A DNA stretch of 64,000 bases, taken from Streptomyces sp. NBC_01428 (GTDB lineage Bacteria > Actinomycetota > Actinomycetes > Streptomycetales > Streptomycetaceae). The translations under genes and the position numbers were made by a program. The notes beneath the pieces are model-generated. The model was given only the letters and a program-made list of their open reading frames with translations. It was not told the DNA's origin and searched no databases. Each line of letters begins with the position of its first letter. Within the stretch, counting starts at the first letter, position 1. The stretch is from contig NZ_CP109499.1 of assembly GCF_036231965.1 (NCBI RefSeq), positions 2,170,001 through 2,234,000 on the forward strand, given 5' to 3'. Below, piece by piece: positions 55,268 to 64,000 of the stretch.

Positions 55268-56755
55268 TCAGTAGCCGAATTCCGCCCAGCGCATTCCGTC
55301 GGCGGAGGGCACGAGGCCGCCGTCCCGCAACGGGCCTTCGTCGTCGTCGACGTCTCCCAGCGCGGCATGGACCTGGATCTTGGCGCCCTCTTCGAGGACC
55401 GACTGGACGAGCGTCGAGTCGAACAGGTCGCGGTCCGTTCCGCTCTCGCCCGCGGGCCGGTCGGCCAGCTCGGAGAACTCCCGGAAGGTGGATTCGCGCT
55501 GTTCGGTGTAGGAGGTGGCGTTGACCAGTCCGCTTTCGTGCGAGGCGCCGCCGCCGACCAGTTCGACGAAGGACTCGAGTCCGGGTGCCGAGCTGTTCAT
55601 GACCTTCTTGGCGGTCCAGAAGTACGAGTCCTCGTCCTGGTGCATGTCGTAGAACGCCACCAGGAAGTCGTGGAAGAGCGAGTACTCGTTGCGGTACCGG
55701 AGTTCGTACTCCTCGAAGCACTTGGTCTCTTCGAAGTCGCCGCTCAGTGACGAGTTGATGGAGCGGGCGGCCAGAAGTCCGCTGTAGGTGGCGAGGTGCA
55801 CGCCGGAGGAGAAGACCGGGTCGATGAAGCATGCCGCGTCGCCGACGAGGACCATGCCGGGGCGCCAGAAGGTGTCCTGGCAGTACGAGTAGTCCTTGCG
55901 GACGCGGACCTCGCCGTAGGGTCCGCTCTCCACCCGACGTGCCTCGGAGAGATACTCCGCGATGAGCGGACATTCGTCGATCAGGCCCATCAGGGCCTTC
56001 TCCCGGTCGCCCTGGACCCGCTCCAGAGCGTCGCGCCGCAGGACCGCGCCGACGCTGGTGAGCTCGTCGGTGAGCGGGATGTACCAGAACCAACCGGAGT
56101 TGAAGGCGGCGCAGAGTATGTTGCCGGAATTGGGGGCGGGAAGCCGCTTTCCGCCCTCGAAGTAGCCGAAGAGCGCGATGTTCTGGAAGAAGTCCGAGTA
56201 GTGCCGCTTGCCGCCGATGCGGCTCTGGATGCGGCTCTTGTTGCCGGAGGCGTCCACGACGAAGCGGCTGCGTATCTCGTGGCGGATTCCGTCGGCGTCG
56301 CTGTAGACGACCCCGCGGACGCGGCCGTCCTCCTCGATGACGTCCACCACGGAGCTCTTCTCGCGGACCTCGACTCCCTTGGCGCGCGCGTTGTCCAGGA
56401 GGATCTGGTCGAACTTCATCCGTTCGACCTGGTAGGCCAGGGAGGTCGGGCCCGAGAAGGTCGCGGAGACGGAGAAGGAGAAGGTCCACGGCTCGGGGCT
56501 GCTTCCCCATCGGAAGGTGCCGCCGCGCTTGGGCATGAAAGCGGCCTTCTCCAGTTCCTCCGAGACACCGAGGAGCCGGCAGATTCCGTGCACCGTCGAG
56601 GGCAGCAGGGACTCCCCGATCTGGTACCGGGGGAATTCTTCCTTCTCCAGGAGAAGAACACGGTGACCCTGCATGGCCACCAGGGTGGACACGGTGGAGC
56701 CACCCGGCCCACCACCGACGACAACGACATCGAACGCGTGGTCTTCGACTTGCAT
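55268..56755 (-). CDS. FADH2-dependent halogenase (phenolic, carrier-protein type)
   Basis: A 495-aa flavin halogenase with VVVGGGPGGSTVSTLVAMQGHRV (FAD site), LLEKEEFPRYQIGESLLPS, the halogenase fingerprint W-F-W-Y-I-P in GWFWYIPLTDE (about residue 220) and GDAACFIDPVFSSGVHLA (second FAD site). The catalytic Lys expected for tryptophan halogenases is not evident. It resembles the group that chlorinates Hpg or tyrosine residues on NRPS carrier proteins (glycopeptide, enduracidin and ramoplanin-type). It therefore probably chlorinates an Hpg ring. A flavin reductase is not adjacent, unless the SIP-type protein serves. Confidence 0.9.
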   Translation of the reverse strand: MQVEDHAFDVVVVGGGPGGSTVSTLVAMQGHRVLLLEKEEFPRYQIGESLLPSTVHGICRLLGVSEELEKAAFMPKRGGTFRWGSSPEPWTFSFSVSATFSGPTSLAYQVERMKFDQILLDNARAKGVEVREKSSVVDVIEEDGRVRGVVYSDADGIRHEIRSRFVVDASGNKSRIQSRIGGKRHYSDFFQNIALFGYFEGGKRLPAPNSGNILCAAFNSGWFWYIPLTDELTSVGAVLRRDALERVQGDREKALMGLIDECPLIAEYLSEARRVESGPYGEVRVRKDYSYCQDTFWRPGMVLVGDAACFIDPVFSSGVHLATYSGLLAARSINSSLSGDFEETKCFEEYELRYRNEYSLFHDFLVAFYDMHQDEDSYFWTAKKVMNSSAPGLESFVELVGGGASHESGLVNATSYTEQRESTFREFSELADRPAGESGTDRDLFDSTLVQSVLEEGAKIQVHAALGDVDDDEGPLRDGGLVPSADGMRWAEFGY

Positions 56756-56803
56756 GACGCCTTCTCCTCAAGAGTGTGTTCAGGGGAATGAAAGATGTCC
56801 GTG

Positions 56804-57931
56804 TCAGGCCCGCGCACCGGAGACGAACGAACGCAGGGTGCGTGCGGCGGCCAGGTCGGCACAGCCGGCCAGGAGGAGGGCCTCCTCGAGTTCCGTCCGC
56901 AGGAGCGAGAGCACCTGAGCGACTCCCGGCGCGCCGGCTGTGCTCAGCCCCCACAGCACCGGACGCCCGATCAGGACCCCGTCGGCGCCCAGCGCCAGTG
57001 CCCGCAGGATGTCGGTGCCGCTGCGGACACCGCTGTCCATGAGGACCTGGCACTGCCCGCCCACCGCTTCGACCACCCAGGGCAGCGCGGTGATGCTGGG
57101 CAGCGCACCGTCCAACTGCCGGCCGCCGTGATTGGAGACCACCACGGCGTCGGCGCCGAGTCGGACAGCCTGTTCCGCGTCCCTGGGATCAAGGACACCC
57201 TTGATCACCAGGGGGAGTCGGGTCTGCTCCCGGAGCCATTCCAGGTCGGACCAGCCGAACGTGGAGTCGAAGGCGAGTTTCGTGTGTGCGGCCACGGCCG
57301 ACGCGCCGGGCCGGCGGGAGTGCGCCGCGGAGGGGCCGTCGGGCTCGAGGTTGGCACTGCGGATCCAGGACGGAAGCGCGAACTCGTTGCGCAGGTCGCG
57401 CAGCCGACGGCCCATGATCGGCACGTCCACGGTCACCATCAGCGCCTGGCAGCCGACGCGTTCGGCGCGACGGATCAGCTCGACCACTCGGCCACGGTCG
57501 TGCAGCCAGTACAGCTGGAACCACAGGGTCGCCCCGACCTCGGCGATCTCCTCCAGCGCGTGGCTGCTGATCGTGCTGACCACGAAGGGCACCCGCGCCG
57601 CCAACGCGCCCCGCGCGGCAGCGAGATCGCCCTCCGGATGCAGCAGCCGCTGGTACGCCATCGGCGCGACGGCGAGAGGCAGCGCTGCCGGCGTGTCCAG
57701 GAGCTGCGCGCCGGTGTCGGTCGTCTTGACGCCTGCCAGCACTCTGGGCACGAGTGACACGCTGTCCAGGGCCGCACGGTTGGCGTCCAGGGTGGATTCC
57801 GTGCCGCTGCCGCCGGCGATGAAGTCCCACACCTCGGGCGCCAGCCGCGCGGCGGCCGACTGTCGCAGATCCTTCACGCACACGGGCTGCGTCCCCGCTG
57901 TGTCGACCACTCCCCCGGACGGCAGGGCCAT
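56804..57931 (-). CDS. hmo: 4-hydroxymandelate oxidase
   Basis: A 375-aa FMN-dependent 2-hydroxy-acid oxidase: VWDFIAGGSGTESTLDANRAA at the start, APMAYQRLLHPEGD, the FMN-binding VIKGVLDPRDAE (Lys), and the active-site VSNHGGRQLDGALPS with catalytic His and Arg. In Hpg pathways it oxidises 4-hydroxymandelate to 4-hydroxybenzoylformate. It is directly downstream of hmaS with stop and start overlapping (TAATG), so the assignment is supported by both sequence and context. Confidence 0.93.
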   Translation of the reverse strand: MALPSGGVVDTAGTQPVCVKDLRQSAAARLAPEVWDFIAGGSGTESTLDANRAALDSVSLVPRVLAGVKTTDTGAQLLDTPAALPLAVAPMAYQRLLHPEGDLAAARGALAARVPFVVSTISSHALEEIAEVGATLWFQLYWLHDRGRVVELIRRAERVGCQALMVTVDVPIMGRRLRDLRNEFALPSWIRSANLEPDGPSAAHSRRPGASAVAAHTKLAFDSTFGWSDLEWLREQTRLPLVIKGVLDPRDAEQAVRLGADAVVVSNHGGRQLDGALPSITALPWVVEAVGGQCQVLMDSGVRSGTDILRALALGADGVLIGRPVLWGLSTAGAPGVAQVLSLLRTELEEALLLAGCADLAAARTLRSFVSGARA

Positions 57932-59013
57932 TACTTCTCAGCCCCCTCTTCGACCCGCTGCCGCTCGACGGCTTCGTAGAGGGCCTTGATGTTCCCGCTC
58001 CCGAAGGTGCGAGCCCCCAGACGCTCGATGACCTCCATGAAGAAGGTGCCGAGCGGGTGGACCGAGGCGGTGAAGATCTGGAACAACTGACCGTCGTGGT
58101 CCTCGTCGACCAGCACGTCCAGTTCCCGCAGTCGGGAGACGGAGTGCTTGGCCAGATCCACGGACAGCAGCCTGTAGTAGGCGTCCGGAGTGCTCAGGAA
58201 CGACACACCCACCGACTTGAGCAGGCCCACCGACTCCACGATGTTGTCCGCCGTGAAAGCGATGTGCTGGACGCCGGCCCCGCCGTGGTTCTTCAGGAAC
58301 TTGTCTATCTGCCCCGGATCCAGCGAGGTGTCGGGTTCGATCAGCGTGAGCGTGACAGAGCCGGAGCGACTCTGGACCACCTTGGAATCCATCGCCTGAC
58401 TGCCCACCACGATGCGCTCTTCGAAGATCATCCTGAAGTCCAGGACCTTCTCGTAGAACTCCACGGTGGACGCGAGCTGCCCTGCCTCGAGGCAGACGGC
58501 GAAGTGGTCGATCGCGCCCAGGCCACTGTCGAACCGGGCACCCTCTTCCGGAACCGCCGAGAAGCCCGGAAGGGTCCGTGCGTCGGTGAGCGCCGGGCGC
58601 TGCACGAAGGTGTGGATCACATCTCCGAAGCCCCTGATCGAGGCCGTGACCAGCCCGTCCCGCTCGGCCGGTTCCGCCACCGCCGCCGCACCCCGGCGCA
58701 CCGCCTCGGTGAAGGCCCCGGCGGCATCGGAGGCGGTGAGCGCGATATTGGCCACCCCGTCACCGTGCTGCTCGACGTATGCGGCCGCGGGGTGGTCGGC
58801 GCCCCGCGCCGTCGTCAGCACCAGCCGGATCTGATGCTTGCCGAGCGCCACCGAACGGATGGCCTCGTCGGAATCCGCCGTTTCGGAAGCTCCGTAGATC
58901 TCGAACCCATAGCTGTCTGTGAACTGCGCTGCGGCCACCGCCATGTCGTGCACGTAGAACTCGACATGGTCAATGGAGAGTTCATCAAAAATGGACACGT
59001 TAGAATTCGCCAT
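57931..59013 (-). CDS. hmaS: 4-hydroxymandelate synthase
   Basis: A 360-aa non-heme iron dioxygenase of the 4-hydroxyphenylpyruvate dioxygenase family. The three iron ligands can be placed: His in AIDHFAVCLEAG, His in GVQHIAFTADN and Glu in TFFMEVIERLG. Lacking the longer HPPD C-terminus and set in an Hpg operon, it should be HmaS, converting 4-hydroxyphenylpyruvate to 4-hydroxymandelate. ATG 59013 is chosen; a GTG three codons upstream is equally possible. It lies 60 bp downstream of mbtH. Confidence 0.93.
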   Translation of the reverse strand: MANSNVSIFDELSIDHVEFYVHDMAVAAAQFTDSYGFEIYGASETADSDEAIRSVALGKHQIRLVLTTARGADHPAAAYVEQHGDGVANIALTASDAAGAFTEAVRRGAAAVAEPAERDGLVTASIRGFGDVIHTFVQRPALTDARTLPGFSAVPEEGARFDSGLGAIDHFAVCLEAGQLASTVEFYEKVLDFRMIFEERIVVGSQAMDSKVVQSRSGSVTLTLIEPDTSLDPGQIDKFLKNHGGAGVQHIAFTADNIVESVGLLKSVGVSFLSTPDAYYRLLSVDLAKHSVSRLRELDVLVDEDHDGQLFQIFTASVHPLGTFFMEVIERLGARTFGSGNIKALYEAVERQRVEEGAEK

Positions 59014-59073
59014 TTGCTTCACTATCCCGATTGACTGTGGGCGGGAACCCAGGTCGGCGAGAGCGGGGAGGGT

Positions 59074-59286
59074 TCACGCCACCGAGTTCATGTGCCGTAC
59101 GAGGCTGTGCGGGCGCATTTCCTTCCAGTTCGAGTCGATGTAGTCGATGCACGATGCGCGGTCATCCGCATGCACCGCGGTCCAACCGGCCGGCACCTCG
59201 GCGAACTTCGGCCAGAGCGAATACTGCTTCTCTTCGTTGACCAGCACGAGGTACTCGACCTCGGGGTTTTCGAAAGGGTTGGTCAT
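59074..59286 (-). CDS. mbtH: MbtH-like NRPS partner protein
   Basis: A 70-aa MbtH-type chaperone/activator of adenylation domains. Family residues are clear: [24 protein letters not shown], the [20 protein letters not shown] core, and MRPHSL. It binds A domains and increases their solubility or activity; both NRPSs in the window are candidates. It is the first gene of the long leftward operon, with AAGGAG before the ATG. Confidence 0.95.
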   Translation of the reverse strand: MTNPFENPEVEYLVLVNEEKQYSLWPKFAEVPAGWTAVHADDRASCIDYIDSNWKEMRPHSLVRHMNSVA

Positions 59287-59728
59287 GGCCTCGCTCCTTC
59301 TGCTCCTCACGGGTGCACGGTTTTCAATTCGTCGTGGCGGCATTACTTTGATCTCTGCGGGGCAACTCTCGGATGCGCCGGTGTCGGCACGATATCCCTC
59401 GACTTGATGCGGCCGCACGGGACCGGAGTGATCCTCAAGCGGACCTGGATTCGAATTCAAGGACACCGTCCGCACTGGAAGTGCGATCCAGGACCGCTCG
59501 AGATCCGGGCTTCCCCACCGGATCGCGGAGTGACCGCCCGTGGCCACTCCCCTAATGTGACTGCGGAGATGCCGGAATCATCATTTCGCGACGATCCCGT
59601 GTTGTCCGAGGCCTTGCGTTCCGTGACGATCACGCGCCATCCGGGCCGTCCATTCCCCAAAGATCATCCGCGTCGCTGGTCCCCCTGAACTTCGCGCGGT
59701 CTCAACACCGAAAGAGGGTGATTGGCAA
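59287..59728. promoter_or_regulatory. Central divergent promoter region of the cluster
   Basis: About 440 bp separate mbtH and the large NRPS, so promoters for both halves of the cluster must lie here. It is less G+C-rich than the genes. Visible dyads are CGCACT-GGA-AGTGCG (59471-59485) and GGAGTG...CCACTCC (about 59528-59551). The last 23 bp before the NRPS ATG repeat the leader of the other NRPS gene. No regulator gene is in the cluster portion seen. Confidence 0.6.
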
Positions 59729-61465
59729 TGCACACCGCAGATGCTGTTGATTCTTTTGAGGGTGCGTCGTTCGAGTCGCACGTGGCACTCGTCGGCGACT
59801 CCGTGCCGGCGGCTTTCGCGACTCAGGCGCTGCGGTCCCTGGATGCGGTGGCGGTGCGGTGTGCCGGACGGGAGCTGTCGTACCGGGAGTTGGACGAGCA
59901 GGCGAATCAACTCGCCCACCGGCTCACCGGGTTGGACGTGGGACCCGAGACGCCGGTCGCGGTGCTGATGGAACGTTCCGTGGATCTGGTCGTCGCGCTC
60001 CTCGCGGTGCTCAAGGCGGGAGGCTTCTATCTGCCGTTGCACAGTGGGTATCCGCTGGAGCGGATGCAGTGGATCGTCGACGAGACCTCCGCGCCCGTAC
60101 TGCTCACCGACCGCGCCATGCGCGACCGCGGCGTACCCAACACTGGCGCCCTGGTCGTGGTGGACGAGGACGAACACCTCGCCGGGCTGCCGGTCGGTGA
60201 CCTGGGTATCGAGAGCCGGCCCGAGCAGCTCGCCTACGTGATGTACACGTCGGGTTCGACCGGGCGTCCCAAGGGGGTGGCGGTCACCCACCGCGACGTC
60301 CTCGACCTCGTCGTCGACGGCATGTTCGGCGCGGGTGCACACGAACGAGTACTGATGGTGGCCCCGTACGCCTTCGACCCTTCGACCTACGAACTGTGGG
60401 TGCCGCTGCTGCACGGCGGCCGGACGGTCATCACGCCGGAGGGTGATCTGAGTGTCGCGACGCTCGCTCGTCTGATCGCCGAGGAGGAGATCACCGGGCT
60501 TCAAGTGACGGCGGGTCTGTTCCGGGTGATGGCCGAGGAGGACCCCGGCTGCTTCGCGGGCGTGCGGGAAGTGATCACCGGCGGTGATGTGATCTCCCCG
60601 ACCGCCGTCCAGCGGGTGCTGGAACACTGCCCCGGCACGGTCGTGCGGTCGACGTACGGTCCGACCGAGACCACGCTGTTCGCCACTCAGGCGCCCTGGG
60701 TCGTGGCTGACGAGGTGCCGGCTCCGATACCCGTCGGGCGTCCGCTGGACGGCATGCGCGCCCACGTCCTGGACCGCGCTCTGCAGCCGGTTCCGGCAGG
60801 GGGCACCGGGGAGTTGTACATCGCGGGTGCGGGGTTGGCTCGTGGCTACTTCGGGCGTCCGGACCTGACGGCGGAGCGGTTCGTGGCCGACCCCTACGGC
60901 CCGGCCGGAACCCGTATGTACCGCACCGGCGACCTGGCCCGCTGGTCGGGCGACGGGCTGCTGGAGTTCGTCGGCCGCGTCGACGACCAGGTGAAGATAC
61001 GCGGCTACCGTATCGAACTCGGGGAGATCGAGGCGGTGTTGAGCCGCTTCGCCGGGCTGGCGCAGGTCGCGGTCGTGGCCCGTGAGGACCGGTCGGGCGA
61101 CAAACGCCTCCTGGCCTACGTCGTCGCCGAGACCGCCGACGCCACTTTGGACGCCGAAGCCCTGCGCACGCATGCGGCCGGTCTGCTGCCCGAGTACATG
61201 GTCCCCTCAGCATTCGTGGTCCTCGACCAGCTCCCGCTGACCACCAACGGCAAGCTGGACCGGCGGGCCCTGCCCGCCCCCGACGCACCCGCGAAGACCG
61301 GCACCGGACGCGGCCCGCGCACCCCGCGCGAAGAGATCCTGTGCGGCCTGTTCGCCGAAGTCCTGGGCGTACCCACCGTCGGCATCGACGACGACTTCCT
61401 CGCACTCGGCGGCCACTCCCTCCTCGCCACCCGCCTGGCCAGCCGCATCCGATCGACCCTGGGCG
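59706..61465 (+). repeat. Right arm of a 1.75-kb inverted duplication (A-T unit)
   Basis: Mirror copy of 48340-50093, starting with the same ribosome-binding leader ACCGAAAGAGGGTGATTGGC and covering the A domain and most of the T domain of the large NRPS. Confidence 0.85.
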
Positions 61466-64000
61466 TCGAACTTGCGGTACCGACCCTCTTCGAGGCCCCC
61501 ACCGTCGCCACCCTGGCCGACCGGCTCACGGAGGCGGACGCGGCCAGGCCTGCGCTGACCGCGATGGAGCGTCCCGCGAGGATCCCGCTGTCCGCCGCGC
61601 AGAACCGCCTCTGGTTCCTCAACAACCTGGAAAGGACGAGGGCCACTTACGTCCTGCCGCTCGCCGTACGCCTTTCAGGTGATCTCGATCGAGCGGCTCT
61701 GGAAGCGGCGATAGCCGACGTGATCGGCCGGCACGAGACGCTGCGGACGGTGTTCCCGGAGGTCGACGGAGAGCCTCAGCAGCTCATTCTGGAGCCCGAT
61801 CAGGTCCGCCCCGAGCTTCCTGTGGTGGAAGTCGAGGCGGCGAACCTCGACGAGGCACTTCGAGCCGCGGGCAACACCGCCTTCGATGTCACCGTCGATC
61901 TGCCGTTGCGGGCCAGCCTGTTCACCACCGGTCCGGAGCATCACGTCCTGCTCCTGGTCCAGCATCACATCGCGAACGACGGCTCGTCGCTGGCCCCGCT
62001 GGCCCGTGACATCAGCCTTGCTTACGCCGCACGGTGCGCGGGTACGGCCCCGGCCTGGTCGCCCTTGCCCGTGCAGTACGCGGACTTCACGTTGTGGCAG
62101 CGCGAGCTCCTCGGCTCGGAGGACGATCCCGACTCCTCGGTGAGTCGGCAGCTCGCCTTCTGGAAGGCCGCCTTGGACGGCGTGCCCGACCAGCTGGAGC
62201 TGCCCTTCGACCGCCCTCGCCCGAAGGTGGCCGACTACCGCGGCGACACCGCCCCGATCAGGATCGACGCCGACCTGCACCGTGCCCTGCTCGGTCTCGC
62301 CCGGGAGACGAACACCACCCTGTTCATGGTCCTCCAGGCCGCCCTCGCCACCCTGCTCAGCCGGCTCGGCGCGGGCTCCGACATCCCCCTCGGAACCCCC
62401 GTCGCCGGCCGCACCGACGAAGCACTCGACGACCTCGTCGGCTTCTTCGTCAACACCCTGGTCCTGCGCAACGACACCTCGGGAAACCCGACCTTCCGAG
62501 AACTCCTCGCCCGGACCCGCGCGACCGACCTGGCCGCCTACTCCCACCAGGACGTCCCGTTCGAACGCCTGGTGGAGATCCTCAACCCGGAGCGGTCGCT
62601 GGCCCGCAACCCCCTGTTCCAGGTCATGCTGGTGATGCACAGCACCGCGGCCCCCGTTTTCGAGCTGCCCGGTCTGTCGGCCGTCGCCGAAGACCTCACC
62701 AAAGACGTGACCAGCTTCGATCTGACCTTCAATTTCTACGAGGTCGTGGACGGCGCCGGGGAACCCGCGGGGCTCGACGGCTTCCTGGAGTACCGGACCG
62801 ATCTGTCCGACGCTGGCACGGCGGAGCGGTTCATCGAGGGTCTCCGGCTGCTGTTGGCGGCCGTCGCCGAGCGACCCGACCTTCCGATCAGCGCCGCCGA
62901 ACTGCTCTCCCCGGCCGAGCGGAGCGAACTGCTCGCCGAGGGGGCAGGCGGGCCGGCACCCGAACACCGCTTCTTCAGCGACCTGTTCCAGGAGCAGGCG
63001 GCGCTTCGCCCCGACGCACCGGCGCTGGAGCACGAAGGCACCGTGCTCACCTATGCCGAGTTGAACACGCGGGCCAACCAGGTGGCCCGCCTGCTGATCG
63101 CGCACGGGGTCGGCCCCGAGCAACTGGTGGCCGTGGCGGTGCCCCGGTCGGTGGAGATGGTGGCGGCACTGCTGGGCATCCTGAAGGCCGGCGCCGCCTT
63201 CCTGCCCGTCGATCCGGAGTATCCGGCGGACCGCATCGCGTTCATGCTCGAGGACGCGGCCCCGGTCCGGGTGCTCACCAGCCGGGAGATGGCCGGACGG
63301 CTCCCCCGGGGTGGCCCCGCCACCGTGGTCCTCGACGACCCCGCGACCCTGGCCGGACTCGACGGTGCCGATCCCACGGACGCCGAGCGGACCGCCCGGC
63401 TCCGGACCGACGGACTGGCGTACACCGTGTACACGTCGGGCTCGACGGGCCGCCCCAAGGGCGTGGCCGTCACCCACCGCGGTATCTGTGCGCTGGCCGC
63501 CACGGTGGCGGAGAAGTACCAGGTCCGGCCGGACGACCGGGTCCTGCAGTTGGCCTCGATCAGCTTCGACATGGCGTTCGAGGACTTCATCCGGGCGTTC
63601 TGCTTCGGCGCGACCCTCGTCGTCCCCTCGCCCGGCCCCCTGGTCGGGGACGCTCTCGGCGACTATCTGGAGCAGCGCCGGATCTCCTGCGCCGACATGC
63701 CGCCCAGTGTGCTCGCCACCCTGCCTGCCCGGCCCTTCCCCGCCCTGCGGGTGCTGAGCGTCGGCGGCGAGGCGTGTCCCCCCGCCCTGACCGCGCGCTG
63801 GGCGGACGGCCGGCGGATGCTGAACCTCTACGGCCCCACCGAGTCGACGATCTCGGCGACGGCCAGCGAGCCGCTGTCCGGTACCGATCCGTCCGCCTCG
63901 ACCCCGATCGGAGCCCCGGTGAGGGGCGCCCGGGCGTACGTCCTGGACGAGCGGCTGCGGCTGGCTCCACGAGGTGTGCCAGGTGAGCTGTACATCGCCG
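59729..64000 (+). CDS. Multimodular NRPS, A-T-C-A..., 3' end outside window
   Basis: 1,424 codons are visible with no stop. Module 1 is A-T without a C domain, i.e. a loading module: A about 20-520 ([29 protein letters not shown]), T about 540-605 ([12 protein letters not shown]). It is followed by an LCL-type C domain (about 615-1040, active site HHIANDG) and a second A domain that runs out of the window ([23 protein letters not shown]). Pocket residues by eye: A1 D-P-Y-Q-I-G-T-L-F (arylglycine-like); A2 D-M-E-D-S-G-L-I-S, close to my recollection of the hydroxyornithine code. There is no epimerase up to the edge. Confidence 0.92.

Noticed and set aside
43858..64000. Pure siderophore cluster
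   Set aside because: The SIP-type reductase and EntS-like exporter suggest metal binding, but Hpg synthesis plus halogenation is not typical of siderophores and no hydroxamate or catechol genes are visible in the window.

Overview
The window is high-G+C actinobacterial DNA. Gene content, codon use, GTG/TTG starts and many DUF families typical of Streptomyces indicate a Streptomyces or close relative. No rRNA, tRNA, CRISPR array, phage module or insertion sequence was recognised. Roughly the first 43 kb is ordinary chromosome with a few decayed or repetitive patches. From about 43.9 kb to the right end lies a non-ribosomal peptide (NRPS) gene cluster that continues past the window.

Layout. 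0-8 kb: glycerate kinase, Nudix hydrolase, SHOCT protein, small membrane proteins, and a DUF2252 kinase-like gene paired with a GH15 trehalase/glucoamylase-type gene. 8-11 kb: Sir2 deacylase and two alkylation-repair genes (ogt, Ada-AlkA). 11-14.4 kb: a glycosyltransferase/flippase-like pair divergent from a BlaI-type repressor; both sides carry a matching CCCTAC-N5-GTAGGG-like site. 14.4-22 kb: endonuclease-like protein, macrodomain protein, FAD oxidoreductase, inositol-phosphatase-like protein, a cytoplasmic gamma-glutamyltransferase-like enzyme and two extracytoplasmic proteins. 22-29 kb: a reductive pyrimidine (dihydropyrimidine/hydantoin) degradation locus with NCS1 permease, F420-type LLM oxidoreductase, dihydropyrimidinase, class III aminotransferase and beta-ureidopropionase, plus a decayed second nitrilase end. 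29-34 kb: a Pro/His-rich unknown, a 23-copy 18-bp minisatellite abutting a secreted gamma-glutamyltransferase, and an unknown membrane protein. 34-43.7 kb: CocE/NonD hydrolase, a wreck of a glutamate-transporter ATPase (gluA), XRE regulator, beta-propeller protein, oxidoreductase, exonuclease III, metallohydrolase and a PcaD-PcaC fusion that seems to lack its nucleophilic serine.

The biosynthetic cluster. A leftward run starting at mbtH (59.3 kb) encodes 4-hydroxymandelate synthase, hydroxymandelate oxidase, a flavin halogenase and prephenate dehydrogenase: the 4-hydroxyphenylglycine (Hpg) route plus chlorination. These are followed by acylating acetaldehyde dehydrogenase, 4-hydroxy-2-oxovalerate aldolase, a methyltransferase and a 2-oxopentenoate hydratase, then a free-standing A-T-TE NRPS, a siderophore-interacting-type flavin reductase, an MFS exporter and a HisC-type aminotransferase. 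Divergently, a large NRPS (A-T-C-A...) runs off the right end. The first A-T units of the two NRPSs, including their ribosome-binding sites, are near-identical inverted copies (about 1.75 kb) flanking the precursor genes. The aldolase/dehydrogenase/hydratase/methyltransferase set has no aromatic ring-cleavage enzyme next to it. I infer that it may build an unusual branched 2-oxo/amino acid for the peptide, which is the most novel feature of the window.
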